DNA of 22,146 bases from an uncultured Clostridia bacterium (lineage in GTDB: Bacteria > Bacillota > Clostridia > Oscillospirales > Acutalibacteraceae): assembly GCA_937901145.1 (NCBI GenBank), contig CALCHE010000156.1, positions 1-22,146 on the forward strand, read 5' to 3'. The notes under the pieces are model-generated. The model made no database searches, was not told the origin of the DNA, and was given only the letters and a program-made list of their open reading frames with translations. Each line of letters begins with the position of its first letter. Position 1 is the stretch's first letter. Below, piece by piece: positions 8,173 through 15,780 of this stretch. The translations under genes and the position numbers were made by a program.

Positions 8173-9225
8173 TTATTCGCTTACTGCTACTGCACTCAGA
8201 GGCTTAATGTCGATTTTCCAGCCTGTGAGTCTGGCAGCAAGTCTTACATTCTGACCCTTATTGCCGATAGCAAGTGAAAGCTGACTGTCAGGAACGACAA
8301 CTCTGCAGCTTTTGGGGCTTTCGCTGATAACCTCAACGGAAACAGCCTCAGCGGGAGCAAGAGAAGCAGCAATATATTTTTCGGGCTCTTCACTGTAGGA
8401 AACGATGTCGATTTTTTCACCGCAGAGGGTTTCAACGATGTTGCTTACACGCTGACCTCTGGGACCGATACATGCACCTACTGCGTCTACGTTTTCGTCG
8501 TTGCTCATAACGGCAATCTTGGTTCTGGAGCCGGCCTCTCTGGAAACGGAGATAACCTGTACCGTGCCGTCATAAATTTCGGGAACCTCGGTTTCGAAAA
8601 GTCTCTTGACCAAACCGGGATGCTTTCTGGAAATATTGGCATAGCTTGTGCCGCTTTCTTCTTTGATCGAAGCAACGAATACCTTGATAAGCTGACCGGG
8701 TTCGAGAACCTCACCGGGAATCTGCTCATTTTTGGGAAGAATTACGTTCACTCTGCCGATTTCGATGGATGCGTCGCCTGTGTCAGGGTAAACGATGTTT
8801 ACCTTAGCGGTAACGACCTCCTGATCTCTGTCCTGAAGCTCTTTTGCCTTGAGCTCCTTTTCAGCCTCTCTGATACCCTGACGGATAACACTTTTAGCTG
8901 TCTGTGCTACGATTCTGCCGAATTTTTTCGGATCAAGAGAGATTTCAACGAATGAGCCTACCTGAGCGTTTTCGTCATAGTTTCTGGCCTGCTCGAGAGT
9001 CATTTCAGCTAAAGGCTCCTCGATTTCGTCAACTACAGCGATTCTTACATAAACCTCCATTGTCTGCTTTTCGGGGTCGATGTCACATACCACATTGTCT
9101 CTGTTGCCGTAGCTGTTTTTGGTGGCTGAGATGATAGCGGCCTTGATTTTTTCGTACATATAGTCCGCAGGGATACCGTTTTCCTTTTCGAGAAGTGCGA
9201 TCGCTTCAAAAAATTCTTTGTTCAT
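8173..9225 (-). CDS. nusA: Transcription termination/antitermination factor NusA
   Basis: NusA binds RNA polymerase near the RNA exit channel and modulates pausing, termination and antitermination. The 350-residue form starts MNKEFFEAIALLEKENGI, the usual family start. Domains: polymerase-binding N-terminal domain (1 to about 125), S1 (about 133-197), KH1 with the ACIGPRGQRV loop (251-260), and KH2 with AIGNKGQNVRLA (319-330). There is no acidic C-terminal repeat, as in B. subtilis-type NusA. ATG 9225 is chosen over an in-frame GTG at 9258, because homology begins at MNKEFF and an AAGGAT lies about 12 nt upstream, while the GTG has no Shine-Dalgarno. It is 39 bp after rimP. Confidence 0.96.
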   Translation of the reverse strand: MNKEFFEAIALLEKENGIPADYMYEKIKAAIISATKNSYGNRDNVVCDIDPEKQTMEVYVRIAVVDEIEEPLAEMTLEQARNYDENAQVGSFVEISLDPKKFGRIVAQTAKSVIRQGIREAEKELKAKELQDRDQEVVTAKVNIVYPDTGDASIEIGRVNVILPKNEQIPGEVLEPGQLIKVFVASIKEESGTSYANISRKHPGLVKRLFETEVPEIYDGTVQVISVSREAGSRTKIAVMSNDENVDAVGACIGPRGQRVSNIVETLCGEKIDIVSYSEEPEKYIAASLAPAEAVSVEVISESPKSCRVVVPDSQLSLAIGNKGQNVRLAARLTGWKIDIKPLSAVAVSE

Positions 9226-9264
9226 TTTTTTCTGTTCATCCTTTCTTAAATTCGTCACCTGTAA

Positions 9265-9735
9265 TTACATTTCAAAATCGTCCGCTTTGATCCAGGAGGC
9301 TTCCTTTTTAGTGAAGGTGAAGCCGCTTTCGTCGGACATTCTTATGGTTATATTACCGTCGTTATAGTCCTCGAGAATTCCGCTGAACTCTCTCTTACCC
9401 TCGACGGGGCGTATCATTTTTACTTTGATTTTTTCTCCCACATAAGCACTGAAATGCTCGTCTCTGACGAGGTCTCTTTCCACTCCGGGAGAGCTTACTT
9501 CCAGGAAATAAGCCTGTTCGATGGGGTCGCTTTCGTCCAAAGGTTTGTTGATGGCGTGTGTCATATCCACACAGTCATCGATACTTACTCCGCCTTCCTT
9601 ATCGATGAAAATACGCAGATACCAGTCAGCGCCCTCCTTAAGAAAGCGGACATCCCAGATGCTCAGTCCGAGCTCCTGTGCCAAAGGCTCTGCCATTTCC
9701 CACACAACGGAGACAGTGTTCTTTCCCTTTGCCAT
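9265..9735 (-). CDS. rimP: Ribosome maturation factor RimP
   Basis: RimP helps assemble the 30S subunit, acting early around S12/S19 and the central pseudoknot. The 156-residue protein has an N-terminal alpha/beta domain with DWYLRIFIDKEGGVSIDDC (37-55), the hallmark SSPGVERDL (81-89), and a C-terminal SH3-like barrel (about 95-150). ATG 9735 has TAAGGAG at 9743-9749, 7 nt upstream. A longer in-frame form from TTG 9780 adds 15 residues without a Shine-Dalgarno and is not favoured. It is the first gene of the operon, with its promoter at 9844-9872 and a hairpin in the leader. Confidence 0.95.
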   Translation of the reverse strand: MAKGKNTVSVVWEMAEPLAQELGLSIWDVRFLKEGADWYLRIFIDKEGGVSIDDCVDMTHAINKPLDESDPIEQAYFLEVSSPGVERDLVRDEHFSAYVGEKIKVKMIRPVEGKREFSGILEDYNDGNITIRMSDESGFTFTKKEASWIKADDFEM

Positions 9736-9742
9736 AAAATCA

Positions 9743-9749
9743 CTCCTTA
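9743..9749 (-). promoter_or_regulatory. Shine-Dalgarno fixing the rimP start
   Basis: TAAGGAG on the minus strand lies 7 nt before ATG 9735. It decides the start against the upstream in-frame TTG at 9780. Confidence 0.8.
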
Positions 9750-9795
9750 AATAATATTCAATTGTAAATACGTAATGCAATTTTGCAACAAAGAA

Positions 9796-9820
9796 GAGCG
9801 GACTTTTCGAAAGCCCACTC
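9796..9820 (-). terminator. Terminator-like hairpin in the rimP-nusA operon leader
   Basis: On the minus strand, GAGTGGGCTT and AAGTCCGCTC can pair over 10 bp (two G-U pairs) around a 5-nt loop, followed by the U-rich TTCTTTGTTG. It lies about 17 nt downstream of the predicted transcription start and about 60 nt before rimP. Stem plus imperfect U tract fits a leader terminator/attenuator. The tail is broken by C and G, so it could instead be a 5' stabilising hairpin. No antiterminator strand is obvious to me. Confidence 0.45.
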
Positions 9821-9843
9821 TGAATTACACTACTAACATCTGT

Positions 9844-9872
9844 ATAATATCATACTTTTCCCTATAAATCAA
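9844..9872 (-). promoter_or_regulatory. Sigma-A promoter of the rimP-nusA-infB operon
   Basis: On the minus strand, -35 TTGATT (9867-9872) is followed by a 17-bp spacer and -10 TATTAT (9844-9849), with a TGA triplet making an extended -10 (TGATATTAT). Both boxes are near consensus and the spacing is optimal. The predicted start is near 9837, leaving a leader of about 100 nt before rimP. No comparable promoter was found inside the operon. Confidence 0.75.
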
Positions 9873-9904
9873 GTATTATAAGATATTTTTTTCGGAAAAT
9901 TCCC

Positions 9905-9933
9905 TTTACCTCGGCGGACATTTATGATATTAT
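9905..9933 (+). promoter_or_regulatory. Sigma-A promoter of the membrane protein-GH20 operon
   Basis: -35 TTTACC (9905-9910), 17-bp spacer and extended -10 TGATATTAT (TATTAT at 9928-9933) precede the gene at 9968. A second overlapping possibility is CGGACA (9915-9920), 17 bp, TATAGT (9938-9943). Shine-Dalgarno AAAGGAG at 9951-9957 lies 10 nt before the ATG. The promoter is divergent from the rimP promoter about 60 bp away. Confidence 0.65.
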
Positions 9934-9967
9934 ATCTTATAGTATAAAATAAAGGAGAATTAACCCT

Positions 9968-10399
9968 ATGGAAACCTTATTCGCATCAATGAAAGAGCTC
10001 TTTTTCACAAACGTCCCTGCTTCGGTGGCAGTCATCGGTCTTGCCGCATACTTTTTCGGTATGGCTGTGGTGTTCATCATCTCCCCTATCAAAAACGCTG
10101 AAAGCTTTTCCGTAAAGCCTGTGGACAATGCAGGTAAGACAGAAATCCGTGTTTACTACGGTGGTATTTCCTTCGCTCTGGGTGCTTTCCTTGTCTATCT
10201 TACTGTAGCACTCGGCACACCTGTTCACTCTCTTGTGGGCGGTCTTTTCTTCTCCACCACCGTTTTTGTGACAAGAACAATCTTTCTCTTCGTGGACAAG
10301 GGCTGGAAATGTCCCTACACAAAGCTTGCTATCCCCGCAGAAGGTCTTTTCGTAATCGCTCTGTGGACCTGCTTCATCCTTTCAAAAACACTCTATTAA
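9968..10399 (+). CDS. Small four-helix integral membrane protein (DUF4345-like)
   Basis: This 143-residue hydrophobic protein has about four membrane helices: about 18-38, 63-84, 88-110 and 122-141. A short polar loop (41-62) ends in the RVYYGGIS segment leading into helix 2. The four-helix length and an Arg...Tyr-Gly-Gly segment at the start of helix 2 recall the DUF4345 family, but I assign this only tentatively. There is no signal peptide beyond helix 1, and no catalytic motif. It is the first gene of the plus-strand operon: 18 bp separate its TAA from the first hexosaminidase. Function unknown. It could be an accessory membrane protein, but nothing in it suggests a sugar transporter on its own. 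Confidence 0.75.
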   Translation: METLFASMKELFFTNVPASVAVIGLAAYFFGMAVVFIISPIKNAESFSVKPVDNAGKTEIRVYYGGISFALGAFLVYLTVALGTPVHSLVGGLFFSTTVFVTRTIFLFVDKGWKCPYTKLAIPAEGLFVIALWTCFILSKTLY

Positions 10400-10417
10400 T
10401 AAAACGAGGAAACTGAT

Positions 10418-12001
10418 ATGATTTATCCCATTATTCCCAAACCGCAAAAAATCACCACAGGTGATACAGTAGTTTTCACCCTCACGAAATACTGTGAAAT
10501 CGAGGGTGCGGACAAATTTCCCAAAGCAATAAACAGCCTTAAAAAGTTCCTTGCAGAGAGCTTCTCTCTCGAGCTTCTCGGCACAGGCAAAGAAAAGATA
10601 AGATTTGAACTCTGTAATGAGATTTCGGCCGACGAGGGCTACACCCTTTCAGTGAAGGCTGACGAGGTCATCATCCGAGGCAGAACCGAAGCGGGCATCT
10701 TTTACGGCATTCAGACCTTAAAGCAGATGCTGATGTACGGTGACCTGTCCCTGTGCAGTGCAGAGATTGAGGACGAACCTGCCTTCCCCTACCGTGGCTT
10801 TATGCTTGACAGCGGAAGATACTTTTTCACCAAGGAAGCAGTTTTCACCTTCCTTGAAATAATGGCTCTGCACAAGCTGAATTATTTCCATTGGCACCTC
10901 ACTGAGGACCAGGGCTGGAGATTTCAGAGTGAAAAGCATCCTCTTCTGACGGAAATCGGCTCTTACAGAAGCCATACCAACTTCAATTCCGTTCCTCACA
11001 GCGGTTATTATACCAAAGAGGATATGAAGGAAGTGGTAGAATATGCCCATGCACTTCATATAAAGGTTATCCCTGAAATCGATACACCGGGACACACCGT
11101 AAGTGCCATCGCCGCCTACCCATTTCTCTCCTGCTTCGACCGCAATATGGTCACTGCTACCAAATGGGGGGTAAAGCACGATGTTTTGTGCGTAGGTAAG
11201 GAAAGCACCTTTGAATTTATGCAGGCAGTTCTGGATGAGGTCGTAGAAATCTTTACTGACGGAATCATACATATCGGTGGCGACGAGGTACCCACTACTC
11301 GCTGGGAGCTCTGTCCCCACTGTCAGAAAAGAATGAAGGACGAGGGACTCAAGGAAACGAGTGATCTTCACACCTACTATCTGAGCAGAATAGGCAATTA
11401 CCTTCGTGACAAGGGCATGGAGGTAATAATGTGGAATGACCGCGTAAAGGATTATATGCCCGACAGCTCCCTCTGCTGGCAGTTCTGGAACACGGATATG
11501 GATAAAAAGGATATAGAAGGCGAAATAAAAAAAGGCCGTTCCTTCATTATCTCTCCTGAAAGAGCCTACTATCTTGACCTGCCCTACGGTCTGGTAAACC
11601 TCAAAAGCTGTTATGAATATGACCCCTACATCGAAGGACTCACCGACGAGAACAAACATCTTCTCAAGGGTGTCGAGGCATGTCTGTGGGCGGAATTCGT
11701 TCCCGATATGGAAAAAGCAGGCTACTGCACCTTCCCCCGTCTCGGTGCCATCAGTGAAAGTGCCTGGACGAAAAAAGAAAACAAAAGCTATGAGAACTTC
11801 AGCGAGAGACTCGACGGCTACTATAAGCACATAAAGGCAATAAACATAAATCATGCCACACTGAAGCAGGCCATTCCCACAGGCATAAGAAAAACCGCCT
11901 CTACTCTTTACTGGGAAAGACGTAAGCTCTGCTGGGGCGGACTTGAAAATCTGATAACAAACAGTAAAATTCAGAAGATGTACGGAAAGAAGGACAAATG
12001 A
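10418..12001 (+). CDS. Cytoplasmic family-20 glycoside hydrolase (beta-N-acetylhexosaminidase type), copy 1
   Basis: GH20 enzymes release beta-linked GlcNAc or GalNAc (some release lacto-N-biose) by substrate-assisted catalysis through the acetamido group. A short N-terminal alpha/beta domain (about 1-120) precedes the catalytic barrel (from about 125). Signatures are YRGFMLDSGRYFF, LNYFHWHLTEDQGWRF (about 154-169), IPEIDTPGH (218-226) and IHIGGDE, with the catalytic pair Asp289-Glu290. Later barrel tryptophans (LCWQFWN, LWAEFV) are present. Its 527 residues show no signal peptide or anchor, so it acts inside the cell, presumably on imported oligosaccharides. GAGG precedes ATG 10418. Its TGA is 1 bp before the second copy. 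The exact substrate is not readable from the sequence. Confidence 0.93.
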   Translation: MIYPIIPKPQKITTGDTVVFTLTKYCEIEGADKFPKAINSLKKFLAESFSLELLGTGKEKIRFELCNEISADEGYTLSVKADEVIIRGRTEAGIFYGIQTLKQMLMYGDLSLCSAEIEDEPAFPYRGFMLDSGRYFFTKEAVFTFLEIMALHKLNYFHWHLTEDQGWRFQSEKHPLLTEIGSYRSHTNFNSVPHSGYYTKEDMKEVVEYAHALHIKVIPEIDTPGHTVSAIAAYPFLSCFDRNMVTATKWGVKHDVLCVGKESTFEFMQAVLDEVVEIFTDGIIHIGGDEVPTTRWELCPHCQKRMKDEGLKETSDLHTYYLSRIGNYLRDKGMEVIMWNDRVKDYMPDSSLCWQFWNTDMDKKDIEGEIKKGRSFIISPERAYYLDLPYGLVNLKSCYEYDPYIEGLTDENKHLLKGVEACLWAEFVPDMEKAGYCTFPRLGAISESAWTKKENKSYENFSERLDGYYKHIKAININHATLKQAIPTGIRKTASTLYWERRKLCWGGLENLITNSKIQKMYGKKDK

Positions 12002-12002
12002 A

Positions 12003-13742
12003 ATGATTAATGTTATTCCTAAACCAAATAATCTCACCGTAACCGGCGGAAACTGCTATATTTACAGAAACAGAGTTCTTCTGCACGTGGATAAGGAGCT
12101 TTCAGCCATCGAAAAATTCATCGGGAAATGCCTCTGTATAAAAACAGGCAAGGCAACGAATGAAAGCCACATAGAATTTATTTTCGATGATACTCTCCCC
12201 GAAGAAACCTACTCCCTTAAAACCGAAGGCTACGGCATCAAGGTTTTCGCAGGTACCTACAGCGGTGCATTTTACGGTCTTATGACTCTTTCTCAGCTTC
12301 TTCGCTCCGACAGTATCGACAGCGAAACTTTCATCTGTCCTCAGCTCATCATCGAAAAGGATGCACCGAAATATACCTGGAGAGGCTTACAGCTGGATGA
12401 AAGCCGTCACTTTTTCGGCAAGGAAACAGTCAAAAAATATCTTGACTTTATGGCACTTTACAAGCTTAACCGCTTCCACTGGCATCTCACCGATGACCAG
12501 GGCTGGAGAATAGAGATAGAGAAATATCCCCTTCTGACAGAAATCGGCTCCTACAGAAAGGGCAGTCAGCTTCATGCCTGGAACTGTCCCGACTATGAAG
12601 AAGTACCCCACGCTGGCTACTATACTAAAGATGACATCAGAGAAATTATTTCCTACGCTAAGGAAAGATGCATCGAAATCGTTCCTGAAATCGACTTCCC
12701 CGCCCACAGTGCTTCGGCTATTGCCGCATATAATAATCTTGCCTGCCGTAATATTCCCTGTGAGGTATTCGATTTCTGCGGCGGAGCTTTGGCAAAGGAA
12801 AGAGGTCTCAAGGACTGGAACAGACCCCTCTGTCTCGGCAAGGATGAAGTTATTAATTTCGTCAAAGATGTCGTAGACGAGGTCGCAGAACTTTTCCCCT
12901 TCCCTTACTTCCACATCGGCGGTGACGAAGCACCAAGAAATGAATGGAAAAAATGTCCCGACTGTCAGAAACGCATCAAGGAAAACGGTCTCAAAAACGA
13001 AACCAATCTTCAGGCCTGGTTTACCAATGAAATCAATTCCTTCCTCAAATCCAAGGGTAAGACTATGATAGGCTGGAACGAGGTTCTCAACTCTGAAAAA
13101 ACCGACACAGATGTAGTAGGTCAGTACTGGATTTCAAGAAACGGTAAAAACGTTATCAGACATCTCAAAAAAGGCGGCAAGGTAATTCTTTCCAACCATA
13201 AATATTTCTACTTCGATATGGCTTACGACTACTGTACGCCAAAGGGCACCTACAACTACAAGCCTGAGGCCGTCAAGATCAAGGGCGATCTTAAAAAGAA
13301 TGTTCTCGGTGTCGAAGCGCAGATGTGGACAGAATGGATCACCAACGAGGACCATATATTCTTTATGCTCTTCAACCGCGGTCTTGCCACAAGTGAAAAC
13401 GCCTGGACTTACAGCAAGGATTACAAATCCTTCAAGCAACGCTTACAGCTTCACAAGGTATTTATGGACGAAATGGGTATTTACTACGGTAACGACCACA
13501 TTACCATGCAGAAGAATAAGCTTTACAAAAAGAGACAAGCTAAAAAGCACGGCTTCACCATAAAGCATAACGATGCCGAATTCAGACTCGACGGAATATA
13601 TAACAGAAAGCTGAAAAAACAGGCAAAGGAAAGAGCCAAAGAAAAGGAGCTAAGAGAAAAAGAAGAACAGAATGCCAAGGGCATTGACGAGCTTATCGAT
13701 TCCGCACTCATCAAAGTAGCAAGTATGGTAATCGACGAATAA
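12003..13742 (+). CDS. Cytoplasmic family-20 glycoside hydrolase (beta-N-acetylhexosaminidase type), copy 2 with charged C-terminal tail
   Basis: A 579-residue paralogue of the preceding gene, starting 1 bp after its stop (translation likely coupled). It has the same architecture: N-terminal alpha/beta domain (1 to about 125), then the barrel with WRGLQLDESRHFF, LNRFHWHLTDDQGWRI (about 155-170), VPEIDFPAH and FHIGGDE, catalytic pair Asp308-Glu309, and later MIGWNEVL and MWTEWI. It carries an insert around residues 247-273 (CEVFDFCGGALAKERG region) that makes the loop before the catalytic strand longer than in copy 1. The C-terminal 65 residues are highly charged (Lys/Glu/Arg-rich, about 525-565) and probably helical, absent from copy 1. 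No signal peptide. The different loop suggests a different substrate, by inference. Confidence 0.93.
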   Translation: MINVIPKPNNLTVTGGNCYIYRNRVLLHVDKELSAIEKFIGKCLCIKTGKATNESHIEFIFDDTLPEETYSLKTEGYGIKVFAGTYSGAFYGLMTLSQLLRSDSIDSETFICPQLIIEKDAPKYTWRGLQLDESRHFFGKETVKKYLDFMALYKLNRFHWHLTDDQGWRIEIEKYPLLTEIGSYRKGSQLHAWNCPDYEEVPHAGYYTKDDIREIISYAKERCIEIVPEIDFPAHSASAIAAYNNLACRNIPCEVFDFCGGALAKERGLKDWNRPLCLGKDEVINFVKDVVDEVAELFPFPYFHIGGDEAPRNEWKKCPDCQKRIKENGLKNETNLQAWFTNEINSFLKSKGKTMIGWNEVLNSEKTDTDVVGQYWISRNGKNVIRHLKKGGKVILSNHKYFYFDMAYDYCTPKGTYNYKPEAVKIKGDLKKNVLGVEAQMWTEWITNEDHIFFMLFNRGLATSENAWTYSKDYKSFKQRLQLHKVFMDEMGIYYGNDHITMQKNKLYKKRQAKKHGFTIKHNDAEFRLDGIYNRKLKKQAKERAKEKELREKEEQNAKGIDELIDSALIKVASMVIDE

Positions 13743-13751
13743 TAAGATAAA

Positions 13752-13785
13752 AAGAGGACAGGCTTCACACAGCGCCTGCCCTCTT
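13752..13785. terminator. Bidirectional intrinsic terminator between the GH20 operon and bioY
   Basis: Arms AAGAGGACAGGC and GCCTGCCCTCTT pair over 12 positions with one mismatch, around a 10-nt loop. On the plus strand it is followed by ATTTTATTG and on the minus strand by TTTTTATC, so it can end both convergent operons. The TAA of bioY is at 13784-13786, overlapping the stem. Confidence 0.85.
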
Positions 13786-14311
13786 ATTTTATTGTCATTT
13801 TAAACTTAACTGCTATAAAAGCCGAAACGAAGCATTTAACCGCATCACCGATAAGAAAAGGCAAGGATATGGACGTAAATGCAGAGATAACATTACCACC
13901 GTTATGTACACACATAACCGCCACAGCCATAATATGCTCGACAGCAAGACCTGTCAGCAGGGCAGCAAAATACCTGCCGAAGCTCGTATCCTTTCCCTTG
14001 AGTATGCTCATTAAGGGCACCGCCAGCAGAAAACCCCAATAAAAGCCTCCCGTTATACCGAAAAGCTTACCTATTCCTCCGCCGCCCGAAAACACGGGAA
14101 GTCCTGCTGCACCCATCATAAGCCACAGTCCCACCGTCAGAAAGCCTTGACCGGGAGAAAGAAGAAGTGCCGTCAGATTAATGAAAACCGTCTGCAGAGA
14201 AAGTCCGCTCACAGAAGGCAACGGCAAATAAAAATAAGAGGACAGTATAATGAGAGACACTAAAAGTGCGCTTTTTACATTGGTGTAAAGTTTTTCTTTG
14301 CTTCTCATCAT
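13784..14311 (-). CDS. bioY: Biotin transporter S component (BioY family)
   Basis: BioY is the substrate-binding membrane subunit of ECF-type biotin importers; it works with a shared EcfA/EcfA'/EcfT module encoded elsewhere or, in some species, alone. The 175-residue protein has about six membrane helices. The family block is at residues about 75-95: a glycine-rich GGGGIGKLFGITGGFYWGF segment ahead of the third helix. A short basic N-terminus (RSKEKLYTNVK) precedes helix 1. ATG 14311 is followed at once by a second ATG (14308); GAGG lies 7 nt before the first. I see no BirA-type palindrome in the short upstream region, so biotin control is not shown. Confidence 0.92.
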   Translation of the reverse strand: MMRSKEKLYTNVKSALLVSLIILSSYFYLPLPSVSGLSLQTVFINLTALLLSPGQGFLTVGLWLMMGAAGLPVFSGGGGIGKLFGITGGFYWGFLLAVPLMSILKGKDTSFGRYFAALLTGLAVEHIMAVAVMCVHNGGNVISAFTSISLPFLIGDAVKCFVSAFIAVKFKMTIK

Positions 14312-14333
14312 TTCACATCCTCTTTATTTAAAT

Positions 14334-14363
14334 AATACTCCCGATTTTTGCGTCGGGAGTATT
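14334..14363. terminator. Intrinsic terminator after the M18 aminopeptidase gene (bidirectional, stronger on plus)
   Basis: AATACTCCCGA and TCGGGAGTATT form a perfect 11-bp stem with an 8-nt loop. On the minus strand it lies just after the aminopeptidase stop (14372) and is followed by ATTTAAAT. On the plus strand it is followed by TGTTTTTTTT, a stronger U tract, although no plus-strand gene needs ending there. Confidence 0.75.
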
Positions 14364-14371
14364 TGTTTTTT

Positions 14372-15778
14372 TTACTCAGCCTTAAAGAACTCGTAGCAGG
14401 CTCTGTAGGTGCTGTAAACGTCAGTTTTGGAAACTATCTCATAGGGAGCATGCATAGAAAGCACGGGTACACCTAAGTCAACTACATCCACACCGAGATT
14501 TGCGATGTACATAGCGACAGTTCCTCCGCCGCCCTCATCGACCTTGCCGAGCTCACCAATCTGCCAGGAAACATTGGCTGCGTCTAAAATTCTGCGGATT
14601 TTACCTACGAATTCTGCGCTGGCATCGGATGTACCTGATTTACCTCTCGCACCTGTGTACTTGGTGATTACTGCACCGTGATTGAGAGCACAGGCATTGT
14701 ACTTGTCGTGCACTGAGGGGAAGTTGGGATCAAAGCCTGCGTTAACGTCAGCGGAGAGACATTCAGACTTAGAAAGTACATCTCTGCCGTCCACACCGTC
14801 GAGCTGTGCCAGATCCTCCACGAAATACTTGAGATAAGCGGAGTTAAGACCTGTATTACCGTCAGAGCCGATTTCTTCCTTATCAGCTAAAACTGCGAGA
14901 ATGGTGCGTTCGGGAATCTCACTGTCGAAAACAGCTTCACAGGCGGGATATGCACATACTCTGTCATCGTGGCCGTAAGCACCGATGAGACTTCTGTCGA
15001 AGCCGATGTCAGAAACAGGGAATGCGGGAACAAGCTCAAGCTCTGCAGAAATGAAATCCTTTTCCACGATGCCGTATTTTTCGTTGAGAATTTTCATAAT
15101 GTTCAGCTTTACAAGCTCGCTGCCCTTGTCGGATTTGAAGGGTCTGGAACCGATGAGGATATTGAGCTCTTCGCCTCTGATACCGTCAGAGAGGGTACGC
15201 TGTCCCTGTTCTCTGCCAAGATGGGGAAGAAGGTCTGTAACCACGAACTTAGGTTCACCTTCCTTTTCACCGATGTTTACCTTCACGCTTGTGCCGTCAG
15301 CTTTTATGATAACACCGTGAAGAGAGAGAGGAATAGCCACCCACTGATACTTTTTGATACCGCCGTAGTAGTGAGTTTTAAAGTATGCAAGCTCGCTGTC
15401 CTCGTAAAGAGGTGTGGGTTTAAGGTCGAGACGGGGTGAGTCGATGTGAGAAGCGACGATCTTCACACCGTTCTTTGCGCCCTGCTTACCCATAAGAGCG
15501 AGGATAACACTTTTACCTCTGTTGTTAAGATATACCTTGTCACCGGGCTTATAGGTCTTTGTCTTGTCAAAGGCGGTAAAGCCGTTCTTTTCTGCCTTTT
15601 CAATAATATAATCGGTGCATTCTCTTTCCGTTTTAGCGTCATTCAGGAATCTCATATAGCCTTCGCAGAATTTATCTGCCTTGGCTACCTCTTCCTCGTT
15701 CATTGCCACGGAAAAATGCTCCTTTTTCATCAGCAGCTCTTCTCTGAGAACTTCTGCTGCACTTTTTTCGTTTTCCAT
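14372..15778 (-). CDS. M18-family zinc aminopeptidase
   Basis: M18 enzymes are cytosolic, usually dodecameric, di-metal aminopeptidases removing N-terminal (often acidic or neutral) residues from peptides. The 468-residue sequence has SHIDSPR (His111, Asp113), GHDDRV (Asp271), ADKEEIGSDGNTG (Glu301, Glu302), SADVNAGFDPN (Asp344) and MHAPYE (His443), the expected metal and catalytic positions. A glycine-rich loop KVDEGGGGTVA (412-422) is typical of the family. Length matches bacterial M18 proteins (about 430-470). ATG 15778 follows AAAGGAAG by 7 nt and lies 2 bp after the transglycosylase stop. It is the last gene of its operon, before a terminator. Confidence 0.96.
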   Translation of the reverse strand: MENEKSAAEVLREELLMKKEHFSVAMNEEEVAKADKFCEGYMRFLNDAKTERECTDYIIEKAEKNGFTAFDKTKTYKPGDKVYLNNRGKSVILALMGKQGAKNGVKIVASHIDSPRLDLKPTPLYEDSELAYFKTHYYGGIKKYQWVAIPLSLHGVIIKADGTSVKVNIGEKEGEPKFVVTDLLPHLGREQGQRTLSDGIRGEELNILIGSRPFKSDKGSELVKLNIMKILNEKYGIVEKDFISAELELVPAFPVSDIGFDRSLIGAYGHDDRVCAYPACEAVFDSEIPERTILAVLADKEEIGSDGNTGLNSAYLKYFVEDLAQLDGVDGRDVLSKSECLSADVNAGFDPNFPSVHDKYNACALNHGAVITKYTGARGKSGTSDASAEFVGKIRRILDAANVSWQIGELGKVDEGGGGTVAMYIANLGVDVVDLGVPVLSMHAPYEIVSKTDVYSTYRACYEFFKAE

Positions 15779-15780
15779 TG

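Noticed and set aside
9226..9258. Longer NusA starting at GTG 9258
   Set aside because: The extra 11 residues lack homology and a Shine-Dalgarno; MNKEFFEA is the normal start.
9736..9780. Longer RimP starting at TTG 9780
   Set aside because: No Shine-Dalgarno precedes it, whereas TAAGGAG directly serves ATG 9735.
10718..12037. A 439-codon open frame on the minus strand, antisense to the first hexosaminidase
   Set aside because: It lies opposite strong GH20 motifs, has no recognisable domain or Shine-Dalgarno, and its composition follows from codon bias on the real strand.
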